Origin: CAYQEC01 sp964416425
GTDB lineage: Bacteria > Actinomycetota > Acidimicrobiia > Spongiisociales > UBA5794
Reading direction: 5' to 3'
Length of the DNA: 64,000 nt
Assembly: GCA_964416425.1 (NCBI GenBank)
Contig: CAYQEC010000001.1
Coordinates: 155,647-219,646, forward strand
The position numbers and the translations under genes were made by a program. Shown piece after piece: positions 52,907-61,088 of this stretch; the stretch's first letter is position 1; every line of letters begins with the position of its first letter. A model generated the notes under the pieces. The model saw only the letters and a list, made by a program, of their open reading frames with translations, searched no databases and was not told the origin of the DNA.

Positions 52907-53950
52907 TCAGGCCTCGGACACGCTCAGACGGTAGTCATCGAGGTCGTCGTCCCATTCCAGCTCGACGAAGCCGCGGGCCGCGGCGGCTCGGGCGAACTGG
53001 AGGAAGCCACTGAACCCGTGGCGGCGTTCGCTGAAGTTGCGCTGGCGCTTCTGCATCCGGTTCTTGAGGCCCGACAGCACCGGCACGGTGCCGGCGCGCT
53101 GCAGCTCGGCGACGACGTCGTGCAACAGGGCGAACCCGGCTGCCTCGTTGCCCGCCTCGGGGAAGTCCACCGTGGGATCCCCTTGGGCGTCGGAGTCCTC
53201 CAGGGCGAAGACGTTGCGCTCCGCCAGGTGCCGCAACAGCTCACCGAAGGCCCGGAAGCCGTGGTCGGCCTCGTTGAAGGTGGGGTCCTTGCGCAACAGC
53301 GCCCGCTTCAGCGACGAGGAACGCACCCCGCCGCCCGTGCTGCGTTGCAGCCCGGCCAGCGTCTGGGCGAGCGACACCGCGAGCTGGTCGAGATCCTGCG
53401 GCGCCGGAGCCGGCGGGGTGTCCTCCGCCTCGGGTTCCTTCCGCCGTTTGGCGGTGGCGCGGTTCGGCAGCTCGACCCCGTCGAGTCGCTCGTAGAACAG
53501 GAACTCGTCGCAGGCGGGAGGGAGCAGCGCCGAGGTGGAGGCCTTGAGCCCGACGCCGATGACCCGCTTGTTGAGCTCGCGCAGCTTGTGCACCAGCGGT
53601 GTGAAATCGGAGTCGCCGGTGCAGATGACGAACGTGGTCACGTAGTCGCGTTCGAGAGCGAGCTCGATGGCGTCGACGGCCATCTTGATGTCGGCGGCGT
53701 TCTTGCGAACGGCGCCCATCCGCTGCGGGATCTCGATCATCTCGACGTGGTTGCGGGCGAGCATGCGGCGATCCGGCTCGAACGAGTTCCAGTCGGCGTA
53801 CGCCCGCCGGAACACGACCCGGCCCCGTTCGGCCAGGGCGTCGGCGACCGGTTTGAAGTCGAATTGCATTCCGCCGAGATCTTCCCGGGCGCCGATGGCC
53901 AGGTTCTCGTAGTCGATGAAAAGGCCGATACGTTCTTCTTCGATTGCCAT
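52907..53950 (-). CDS. NYN-domain protein with two OST-HTH/LOTUS domains
   Basis: A 347-residue protein. The first about 155 residues form a NYN (PIN-like) nuclease domain with conserved acids in IGLFIDYENLAIG, KNAADIKMAVDAIELA and VICTGDSDFTPLVHKLRE. After a Pro-rich linker there are two OST-HTH (LOTUS) RNA-binding domains, at about 190-260 (VRSSSLKRALLRKDPTFNEA) and 275-340 (PVLSGLKNRMQKRQRNFSER). LOTUS domains bind RNA, including G-quadruplexes, so this is probably an RNA-targeting nuclease. It converges with the ATPase gene. Confidence 0.9.
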   Translation of the reverse strand: MAIEEERIGLFIDYENLAIGAREDLGGMQFDFKPVADALAERGRVVFRRAYADWNSFEPDRRMLARNHVEMIEIPQRMGAVRKNAADIKMAVDAIELALERDYVTTFVICTGDSDFTPLVHKLRELNKRVIGVGLKASTSALLPPACDEFLFYERLDGVELPNRATAKRRKEPEAEDTPPAPAPQDLDQLAVSLAQTLAGLQRSTGGGVRSSSLKRALLRKDPTFNEADHGFRAFGELLRHLAERNVFALEDSDAQGDPTVDFPEAGNEAAGFALLHDVVAELQRAGTVPVLSGLKNRMQKRQRNFSERRHGFSGFLQFARAAAARGFVELEWDDDLDDYRLSVSEA

Positions 53951-54112
53951 GGGACCAGGCTAGCGGTCGAGGCGCCACGCCCGGATTACCCGGCCACCGT
54001 CTCCGGCGCATAGGGTTGGCGACAGCACCACATCGGGCAGGAGCGACCCGGGCCTGCTTGACTCTCCGGCCCGGGCTCCGGCTCCCCCCACCCGCGACCG
54101 AGGAGCAGCATC

Positions 54113-54481
54113 GTGAAATACTCCGACCCCACCACCCAGCTCGTCGTCGAGGTGTCGGTGCGCGATATGCAGGTGTCGCTCGACTTCTACCGCGGCCTCG
54201 GCTTCGAGGTGCTGCGCGACAGCGACGAGTTCTCCGTGCTCGCCTGGGAGGGCCACCAGCTCTTTCTGGTGCACCGCCCCGACTTCGAGCCGCCCGAGGC
54301 CGAGCACGCCAACCTGCGGGTGCTCGTGCCCGACGTCGACCACCACTGGGAGGCGGCCCAGGAGCGGAAACTGCGGATCGTCACCCCCATCGGCGACCAC
54401 GACTACGGGCTGCGCGACTTCACCGTCGCCGACCCCGACGGGTTCGGGGTGCGATTCGGCACCTGGCTCCACGACCTCTGA
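54113..54481 (+). CDS. VOC-family protein (glyoxalase/bleomycin-resistance fold)
   Basis: A 122-residue single VOC module. It begins LVVEVSVRDMQVSLDFYRGLGFEVL and ends RDFTVADPDGFGVRFGTWL, the typical first and last parts of the fold, with metal-ligand candidates His/Glu in both halves. Such proteins include glyoxalases, dioxygenases and antibiotic-binding proteins; the sequence does not show which. The start is GTG at 54113. It is the last complete gene before the glycan island. Confidence 0.85.
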   Translation: MKYSDPTTQLVVEVSVRDMQVSLDFYRGLGFEVLRDSDEFSVLAWEGHQLFLVHRPDFEPPEAEHANLRVLVPDVDHHWEAAQERKLRIVTPIGDHDYGLRDFTVADPDGFGVRFGTWLHDL

Positions 54482-55057
54482 GCCTCCAAAGCGACGCCCG
54501 AATCAACCCATGGCGCGGTGCAGGAACGCCGCCATCTGACCCCGGCTCACGTAGGCGTCGGGACAGAACATGGTGTTGTCGGGCGGGTTGCCCACCGAAG
54601 AGCGCATAGCTGGCGGCGTCGGAGGCAGTGACCTTACCGTCGAACACCCAACCGCTCCCCAGAGGCCAAGGTCACAGAAGATCCCGAGAACGCCGTGGTT
54701 CGCACATCTCGGCGCCGCGGCATGCCCGGTGATCCCGAGGAAGCCGCCACCCCACTACCCTCCGGTCAGACGGCAGGATCCATCTTGCGCGGCTCCGACC
54801 CGCCCCCGTAGCTGAGAACGCGCTCCACCAAGCGTCGTCCGGAGGCCGCCCAGCCGAAGCCTACGAACGCGCCTGGATCGCCGATCGCCTCGCTGAACCG
54901 CCGGGGTTCGCGTGTGCCCCGAAGCGCGAAGGGCGTGGGCGGTCGCTGACCTCCTCACGATCGATTCGGGCTTTGTCGGTGGGCTCAACGACTCTCACCA
55001 CGACTCCAGGTCTAGAGTTATCGCTTTCAGGTTGGATGCTCGTGGTTCGGGGGTTCG
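54482..55057. other. 576-bp region at the edge of the glycan island
   Basis: No intact gene is seen. The left part holds a remnant of an SLH-domain gene (54503-54607, minus strand). The middle has a stop-bounded minus-strand frame of about 60 codons ending near 54777 (ending in GGGSEPRKMDPAV) with no start codon, perhaps another gene fragment. The right part falls in GC towards the island and must contain its promoter. Confidence 0.6.
54503..54607 (-). pseudogene. 3' remnant of an SLH-domain surface protein gene
   Basis: The minus strand reads NPPDNTMFCPDAYVSRGQMAAF and then LHRAMG before a stop at 54503. This is the usual ending of actinobacterial SLH (S-layer homology) domains, where FCPDxxVTRGQMAAFLxRA is the core. 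Nothing SLH-like is found upstream in any frame, so only about 35 codons remain of a much larger wall-anchored protein. The gene was probably cut when the neighbouring island arrived or rearranged. Confidence 0.75.
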
Positions 55058-56407
55058 GTGGATACCGATTCGGAAATGGCGTTGCGTGGAGAGATACTCT
55101 CTCTGACCCGCCGGTTCGCCGAACTTGCCACGGCAACACGCCCATTCCGGGCCGGGTTTGATCCGGTACCCGTTTCCGGGAAGGTCCTCGGTCCGTCCGA
55201 CTTCGAGGCGCTGGTCGACGCAAGCCTCGACGGCTGGTTCACCGCGGGCAGATTCACCGAGGTCTTCGAGCGTGATCTGGCCACATTTGTGGGATCTCGA
55301 TTCGCACTGATGGTGAATTCGGGATCGTCGGCAAATCTCCTCGCTCTGACAGCGCTGATGAGTCCCAAACTCGGAGATCGCCGACTGAAGCCCGGAGATG
55401 AAGTCATCACGGTCGCCGCCGGATTCCCGACGACGGTCAACCCTATTGTCCAGAACGATCTCGTTCCCGTATTCGTCGACATCGAACTAGGCACCTATGG
55501 CCCATTACCCGACGCCCTTGAAGCTGCGATCGGACCCCTCACGAAGGCCGTCATGATCGCCCACACTCTCGGCAACCCTTTTGATGCTTCTGCCGTACGC
55601 GAACTGTGTGACCGACATGGATTGTGGATGGTTGAGGACACCTGCGATGCGTTGGGGGCAACCTTCGATGGCCGGAACGTGGGAACTTTCGGCGACACTG
55701 CGACGCTCAGCTTCTACCCGGCACACCACATCACAACCGGCGAGGGCGGCGCTGTAATGACGAATCGGCCCGCTCTGCGGAGAATCCTCGAGTCGTACCG
55801 TGACTGGGGTCGCGATTGCTACTGCCCTCCCGGTCATGACAATACCTGCAAGAAGCGGTTCGAGTGGCAGTTGGGTGATCTGCCTTTCGGCTACGACCAC
55901 AAGTACATCTACAGCCATATCGGCTACAACCTCAAAGCAACGGATATGCAGGCTGCCATCGGCTCCAGCCAGTTGAAACGCATCGACGAATTCGTCGCAA
56001 AGCGTCGTGAGAATTTTTCGATACTCGACGGGTTCCTCTCCGGAACCGACGAACTGATTCTTCCAACAGCAACACCGGGGTCGGAGCCCAGTTGGTTCGG
56101 CTATCCGATCACGCTTCACCCAGAGTTTCCGATTCAGAGGGTTGACCTTCTTCGATTCCTCGATCACCGAAAGATCGGAACGCGCCTGCTCTTCGGCGGC
56201 AACCTCTTGCGCCAGCCTGCTTACCAGGGCCTGCCATCTCGGGTCGTGGGCGATCTCAGCAACTCCGATGTTGTCACAGCAAGAACCTTCTGGATTGGCG
56301 TATATCCGGGCCTGTCGCATGAGATGCTTGAGTTCGCGGCGTCATCGATCAAGGAGTTTCTGACCGATCCCGGAGCGGCCTCGGAACGGCCTGTTCTCGG
56401 ATTGTGA
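55058..56407 (+). CDS. rfbH: CDP-6-deoxy-4-hexulose 3-dehydrase (RfbH/E1)
   Basis: RfbH removes the C3 hydroxyl of CDP-4-keto-6-deoxyglucose, the committing step to 3,6-dideoxyhexoses. The 449-residue protein has the aminotransferase-like fold (NSGSSANLLALTAL, IAHTLGNPFD, VEDTCDALGAT). At the cofactor site it reads SFYPAHHITTGEGGA, with His where aminotransferases have Lys, the known mark of E1, which uses pyridoxamine phosphate. The Cys-rich loop DWGRDCYCPPGHDNTC supplies the [2Fe-2S] cluster. The GTG at 55058 or ATG at 55076 is the start. The reductase partner (RfbI) is not in the window. Confidence 0.95.
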   Translation: MDTDSEMALRGEILSLTRRFAELATATRPFRAGFDPVPVSGKVLGPSDFEALVDASLDGWFTAGRFTEVFERDLATFVGSRFALMVNSGSSANLLALTALMSPKLGDRRLKPGDEVITVAAGFPTTVNPIVQNDLVPVFVDIELGTYGPLPDALEAAIGPLTKAVMIAHTLGNPFDASAVRELCDRHGLWMVEDTCDALGATFDGRNVGTFGDTATLSFYPAHHITTGEGGAVMTNRPALRRILESYRDWGRDCYCPPGHDNTCKKRFEWQLGDLPFGYDHKYIYSHIGYNLKATDMQAAIGSSQLKRIDEFVAKRRENFSILDGFLSGTDELILPTATPGSEPSWFGYPITLHPEFPIQRVDLLRFLDHRKIGTRLLFGGNLLRQPAYQGLPSRVVGDLSNSDVVTARTFWIGVYPGLSHEMLEFAASSIKEFLTDPGAASERPVLGL

Positions 56408-56493
56408 ACTCGATACACAGAACGCTGCGTCAGGCGTGAGCAGTTCATGATGACTGACGGTTCGAAAGTGGATAGCTGGGGAGAAAGGGGCAT

Positions 56494-57264
56494 ATGAGAA
56501 CGATCATTCTTGCGGGTGGGCTTGGTACCAGACTCAGCGAAGAGACGGGCACTCGGCCGAAGCCGATGGTCACCATCGGTGGGAAGCCGATGCTGTGGCA
56601 TATCATGAGCATCTACGCGGCACACGGACACCGAGACTTCGTTCTGGCTCTTGGGTACAGGGCCGAGATCGTCAAGGAGTACCTCCTGAATCTGAGGTAC
56701 TTCGATTCCGATTTCACGGTAAGCACGTCATCACACGATGTGACGTTGATCGGAGATCGGCGAACCAACGATTGGAACGTCACTGCGGCGAACACGGGGG
56801 GTGAGACTCAGACCGGTGGCCGGATCCTCCGAGCCGCCGCCACGTTCGATGACGACGTCTTCATGGTCACCTATGGCGATGGTGTCGCGAATGTCGACAT
56901 CGGTGCTCTCGTCGAGTTCCACAGAGCGCACGGTCGTCTGGCAACGGTCACCGCAGTCCACCCGCCTGCACGATTCGGACGTCTCGAACTCGACGGCGAC
57001 TCTGTCGTGCGCTTTGGGGAAAAGCCACAAGCCGAAGGGGGCTGGATCAATGGCGGATTCTTTGTTCTGAACCGATCGGCACTCGACTACATCGATGGTG
57101 ACGAGTCCGTATGGGAACGAGGCCCTCTCGAACGTCTCGCCGCCGATGGCGAACTGCACGCATTCTTTCACTCGGGATTCTGGCAGCCAATGGACACCCT
57201 CCGCGAACGAATGATCCTCGAAGATCTCTGGCGCACCGGCGCAGCGCCATGGAAGGTCTGGTAG
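56494..57264 (+). CDS. rfbF: Glucose-1-phosphate cytidylyltransferase
   Basis: RfbF makes CDP-glucose from glucose-1-phosphate and CTP, the first step of the CDP-dideoxyhexose route. The 256-residue protein shows the signature ILAGGLGTRLSEETGTRPKPM, VTIGGKPMLWHIM, the metal-binding TYGDGVANVDI and GFWQPMDTLRERMILEDLW. Length and motifs match the enterobacterial RfbF family well. A GGGGAGAAAGG site precedes the ATG. It follows rfbH by 86 bp. Confidence 0.96.
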   Translation: MRTIILAGGLGTRLSEETGTRPKPMVTIGGKPMLWHIMSIYAAHGHRDFVLALGYRAEIVKEYLLNLRYFDSDFTVSTSSHDVTLIGDRRTNDWNVTAANTGGETQTGGRILRAAATFDDDVFMVTYGDGVANVDIGALVEFHRAHGRLATVTAVHPPARFGRLELDGDSVVRFGEKPQAEGGWINGGFFVLNRSALDYIDGDESVWERGPLERLAADGELHAFFHSGFWQPMDTLRERMILEDLWRTGAAPWKVW

Positions 57265-57266
57265 CA

Positions 57267-58097
57267 GTGACCGCTATCGCAGTTGTTGGTGCGACTGGAT
57301 ACATCGGGCGTTCCGTTTGCTCGACTGCGAGAGACAGCGGCTGGAGTGTGGTCACCTGCAATCGATCCGGAGTAGTGAATGCGTGGCCCGAACTCTCTCG
57401 AGGATCGATCGACGCGGTTGTGAACTGTGCCGGCGCCGGAATGAACTCCCAAGAGAAGTTGTCGAGCGTTGACTTGCTGGATGCGAATCTCGTCGTACCG
57501 CTCGCCGCTGCGAACTTGGCCCTGCGGATGGGCAGTCGGCTCGTACAGATCGGAACCGCCGCCCAGCAGTCCGAGCGGCTTATCGCCGACTCGCCGTACG
57601 TTCGATCAAAGCACCTCGCTTCCGGTGCTCTTCGTCTCATCGCTGAGGCCGACGGGCTTGGCGTGTACGAGTTGAAGCCTCATATCGTCTACGGAGGAGT
57701 GGATTCTCCCGGTGTCGTGAATGCAATGGTCAGATCGATCGTTGCGGGGATTCCCTTCCCTCTACGAACTCCGAACGTGACGCGAGATTTCATTCACCGA
57801 GACGATGTCGCCAGAGCTGTGGTCGCGGCCATCGAGGCCCGAGCGCCGGCGTGGGCGTCGCTTGAGATCGGTACCGGCGTGGGCTACAAGTTGAGCGACG
57901 TGGCGACCATGATCGGGAAACTCGCCGGTGCGTCCGAAGCATGGAGCTTGGACCCTGGGCCCGGCCGACCGTGGGTCGAGGACCTGGTAGCAGACCCGCG
58001 CCCCGCAATGACAAGTCTGGGATTCTCTGCCGAGATTCCGCTCCGACAAGGATTGGCAGGTATGGTTGGCGATGCAGCGGGGGAACCAATCTCATGA
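57267..58097 (+). CDS. SDR reductase, probable CDP-paratose synthase (RfbS-like)
   Basis: A 276-residue extended SDR protein. The NAD(P)-binding loop is AVVGATGYIGRSV and the catalytic pair is YVRSK (Tyr and Lys), in SPYVRSKHLASGAL. Substrate-side motifs are LKPHIVYGGVDSPGVV and TRDFIHRDDVARAVV. By position between rfbF and rfbE it should reduce the 4-keto group of CDP-3,6-dideoxy-4-ketoglucose to CDP-paratose (RfbS) or CDP-abequose; the presence of rfbE favours paratose. GTG at 57267 lies two bases after the rfbF stop; ATG at 57249 is an alternative. Its stop overlaps rfbE as ATGA. Confidence 0.72.
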   Translation: MTAIAVVGATGYIGRSVCSTARDSGWSVVTCNRSGVVNAWPELSRGSIDAVVNCAGAGMNSQEKLSSVDLLDANLVVPLAAANLALRMGSRLVQIGTAAQQSERLIADSPYVRSKHLASGALRLIAEADGLGVYELKPHIVYGGVDSPGVVNAMVRSIVAGIPFPLRTPNVTRDFIHRDDVARAVVAAIEARAPAWASLEIGTGVGYKLSDVATMIGKLAGASEAWSLDPGPGRPWVEDLVADPRPAMTSLGFSAEIPLRQGLAGMVGDAAGEPIS

Positions 58098-59110
58098 AGT
58101 GGATCGTCACCGGAGGATGTGGATTCATCGGCACCAACGTCGTCGAGAGCCTCGTTCGCGACGGACTCGAGCCGGTGGTTCTGGACAACATCTCGAGACC
58201 TCGCGTCCACCGAAATCTCACGTTCCTCCGAGACGAACTTGGGGTGGAAGTCACCATCGGGGACGTGCGAGACCTGGGATCTGTTGATCGCTTCTTTTCC
58301 GCACATGCGGACGCGGCCGTTGTGGTGCATCTCGCCGGACAAGTGTCCTTCATGTCCAGCCTGAGAGACCCAAGGTCCGATTTCGAGACGAACGCACTCG
58401 GTACGTTCAACGTAGTGGAGGCCGTCGCGAATCACTGTCCCGAAGCCACGCTCCTGTTCAGTTCCACCAACAAGGTCTACGGCACCCTCTCCGATCTCCG
58501 CATCAACGAACGCGAAACACGCTACGAGTTGACGGACTACCCCAACGGCGTACCGCCGGACCTTCCGCTCCGGCCCTCTGGGGGATACGCCGTTAGCAAG
58601 ACGGTCGCCGATCAGCTTGTTCTCGACTGGTCCCGACATCACGATCTCCGGGGTGTGGTCTTCCGGCAAAGCAGTGTTTACGGTGGGCGCCAATTCGCAA
58701 CCGAAGACCAGGGGTGGGCGACGTTCTTCGCCGAGCGATTCGTCCGCGACGAGCCGTTCAGAATCAGCGGAAACGGAAAACAGGTACGAGACCTCTTGCA
58801 CGTTGAAGATCTCTATCGAGCGTTCGTCATCGTCGCCGAGCAATCCGAATCTACTTCTGGCAAGAGTTTCAACATCGGCGGCGGCCCGGCGAACAGCCTC
58901 TCGCTCCTTGAGATCTTCGATGCACTCGAAGATCGGACCGGCAATCGTCCTCCATACGATGCCGGTCCGCCCCGTCCGGCCGACCAGAAGGTCTTCATCG
59001 CCGACATCTCCGAACTCGACGGCTTGGGATGGCGCCCAGTCATTGGGATCGAATCAGGGCTCGACGGTCTCGTCGGCTGGGCCGCCGAGATCACCCGTGA
59101 GGCGCCATGA
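58094..59110 (+). CDS. rfbE: CDP-paratose 2-epimerase (RfbE)
   Basis: A 338-residue SDR epimerase converting CDP-paratose to CDP-tyvelose. It shares many strings with enterobacterial RfbE: KWIVTGGCGFIG, FSSTNKVYGTL, RINERETRYELTDYPNG, YAVSKTVADQLVLD, SSVYGGRQFATEDQGW, ISGNGKQVRDLLHVEDL and FNIGGGPANSLSLLEIF. The catalytic Tyr-x3-Lys is intact. It is coupled to both neighbours by ATGA overlaps. The close match at substrate-side motifs makes CDP-tyvelose the best guess for the end product. Confidence 0.9.
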   Translation: MKWIVTGGCGFIGTNVVESLVRDGLEPVVLDNISRPRVHRNLTFLRDELGVEVTIGDVRDLGSVDRFFSAHADAAVVVHLAGQVSFMSSLRDPRSDFETNALGTFNVVEAVANHCPEATLLFSSTNKVYGTLSDLRINERETRYELTDYPNGVPPDLPLRPSGGYAVSKTVADQLVLDWSRHHDLRGVVFRQSSVYGGRQFATEDQGWATFFAERFVRDEPFRISGNGKQVRDLLHVEDLYRAFVIVAEQSESTSGKSFNIGGGPANSLSLLEIFDALEDRTGNRPPYDAGPPRPADQKVFIADISELDGLGWRPVIGIESGLDGLVGWAAEITREAP

Positions 59111-60027
59111 GTCCCGACCTCATCTCCGTGGTGATTCCGACCTATGAGCGGGCGGACACACTCGACCGAGCGCTGCGATCGCTTGCTGATGCCCAACCAT
59201 CCCGGCCATTCGAGGTAGTCGTTGTCGACAACGCGAGCACCGACGGAACGAAGGATGTCGTTGCCGCCGCGGCCGAGCGCATCACCAATCTTCGGTTCTA
59301 TCGCTGGGCTAAGAATCTGGGACCAATCGAGAACTGGAAACGCGGCATCGAGCGCGCCCGAGGGCACTGGCTCAAGATCCTCTGGTCGGACGACTGGGTC
59401 GAACCCGGAGCGATCGACCGACTGGTCTCGGTAGCTGAAGCCACGGGGTCGTCCACCGTTACGTGTGGGGCGAGCCTTCATCATCAAGATCGCAGCACCG
59501 AGTGGTACACAACGCCGGTATCAGAGTTGACGCCGGAGACTGTTATCGATGGACTCCTCCGGCTCCCCGCCACGCTGCCGGCGTCTCCTTCAGCGGCTCT
59601 CGTCCGCAGGGAAACGGCACTGGACGGACTCAAATCGGTCATACTCCCGCCCGGCTGTTTCAATTCGGCCATCGGACCCGACGTTGTTCTCACCTACTGG
59701 GACGTCTTCAACGGGGCCAAGGGCGTTCATATCGACGAACCTTTGGTCAACTTCGGGATGCCCGAAGACTCGATCACGATCTCTTCTCGTCGAGGCAAAC
59801 TCCTCGGCTGCTACGCGTCAAGCATGTGGGCTCTGCTGCAGTCAACGGAACCCCAGATCTCCAAGAAGACGATGCGGCGCCTGCGCAATCGAGGCGCAAC
59901 TGCCGCTCTGCTGAGAGCGGAGCACGATGTTGTCCCCGACTCCCGACGATTCTCGATATCGGCCGCCGCCGCCGATATCGGTGGAGTCGCACGGTACAAG
60001 TTATTCACGAAACGAAAGGGCACGTGA
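59107..60027 (+). CDS. Family 2 glycosyltransferase
   Basis: A 306-residue GT-A enzyme. The start ISVVIPTYERADTLDRALRS, the nucleotide-binding VVVDNASTDGTKDVV and the metal motif LWSDDWVEPGAIDRL are typical of GT2. There is no membrane helix. Lying between rfbE and rfbG and overlapping both, it is a good candidate to transfer the dideoxyhexose or the next sugar onto the glycan. The acceptor cannot be predicted. Confidence 0.9.
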   Translation: MSPDLISVVIPTYERADTLDRALRSLADAQPSRPFEVVVVDNASTDGTKDVVAAAAERITNLRFYRWAKNLGPIENWKRGIERARGHWLKILWSDDWVEPGAIDRLVSVAEATGSSTVTCGASLHHQDRSTEWYTTPVSELTPETVIDGLLRLPATLPASPSAALVRRETALDGLKSVILPPGCFNSAIGPDVVLTYWDVFNGAKGVHIDEPLVNFGMPEDSITISSRRGKLLGCYASSMWALLQSTEPQISKKTMRRLRNRGATAALLRAEHDVVPDSRRFSISAAAADIGGVARYKLFTKRKGT

Positions 60028-61088
60028 TGACGGTATCCGGGTTGGCGGGACGCAACATCCTCGTCACCGGCCACACGGGATTCAAAGGCTCGTGGTTGTC
60101 TCTGTGGCTTGACGCGATGGGTGCCAATGTGCACGGAATCGCGCTCGATCCGATCCCAGGGGCGCTGTTCGAGCGGGCCGATGTCGCCTCTGTCCTCGCA
60201 TCCGACCGACGCGTCGACATTCGCGATCTGTCAGAACTCCGATCCAATATCACCGAGATATCGCCCGATGCCGTCGTGCACCTTGCAGCTCAACCCCTGG
60301 TTCGCGATTCGTATCTCCACCCGGTCGACACCTTCTCCACGAACGTCATGGGAACGGTCAACACGCTCATCGCATCGATGGATACTCCTTCCGTCGAAGC
60401 TGCGCTGATCATCACAACCGACAAGGTGTACCGCAATGTCGAACAGACAACTCCATATAGCGAAGACGATCCCCTGGGAGGGGAAGACCCCTACAGCGCC
60501 AGCAAAGCATGCGCCGAGTTGGCCACCCACGCGCTTGAGCAATCGAGAACACGACCCGGTATGCGGATCACGACGGTGCGATCGGGGAACGTCCTTGGAG
60601 GCGGGGACATCGCGAACGATCGGCTCCTCCCTGACCTGATACGGAGCTTCTCCAAAGGCCAACCAGCGGTCCTGCGGTACCCGGACGCCGTGAGACCCTG
60701 GCAGCATGTGCTCGATCCTCTCCACGGCTATATTCGCATCGTCGAGCGCCAACTGTCGGGACATGCAGTTCCACCGCTCAACCTTGGATCCGACCCGGAT
60801 GACAGCATGACGGTCCGACAGGTTGCTGATGCCGCAGCGATCGCGTGGGGAGGGAGCGCAACGGTCATTGTTGATCCAGCGACGGACCATCCACACGAGG
60901 CGGGGCTTCTCCTCCTCAATTCGGCTCGAGCACACGCGGAGATCGGATGGAAGCCTCTGCTTTCTGGCCGCGATGCGGTCAACTGGACCGTTGCATGGCA
61001 CCGCGACGTCGATGACGGATTGTCACCCCTCGGGGCCATGAAAAGAGATCTCGACATGTTCGAACGTTTGAGGAGTTCCCAGCCGTGA
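60027..61088 (+). CDS. rfbG: CDP-glucose 4,6-dehydratase
   Basis: RfbG converts CDP-glucose to CDP-4-keto-6-deoxyglucose, step two of the pathway. The 353-residue SDR has the hallmark VTGHTGFKGSWLSLWL, then HLAAQPLVRDSYLHPVDTF, STNVMGTVNTL, TTDKVYRN, PYSASKACAELATHA, GNVLGGGD, RPWQHVLDPLHGYI and HPHEAGLLLL. GTG at 60024 is an alternative start. It overlaps the glycosyltransferase stop by one base and the next gene by 4. All catalytic residues seem present. Confidence 0.95.
   Translation: MTVSGLAGRNILVTGHTGFKGSWLSLWLDAMGANVHGIALDPIPGALFERADVASVLASDRRVDIRDLSELRSNITEISPDAVVHLAAQPLVRDSYLHPVDTFSTNVMGTVNTLIASMDTPSVEAALIITTDKVYRNVEQTTPYSEDDPLGGEDPYSASKACAELATHALEQSRTRPGMRITTVRSGNVLGGGDIANDRLLPDLIRSFSKGQPAVLRYPDAVRPWQHVLDPLHGYIRIVERQLSGHAVPPLNLGSDPDDSMTVRQVADAAAIAWGGSATVIVDPATDHPHEAGLLLLNSARAHAEIGWKPLLSGRDAVNWTVAWHRDVDDGLSPLGAMKRDLDMFERLRSSQP

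Noticed and set aside
54755..54988. A 77-codon minus-strand frame in the gap before the island
   Set aside because: It is Arg-rich and overlaps a different frame that looks more like a decayed gene end. No start signal or similarity supports it.
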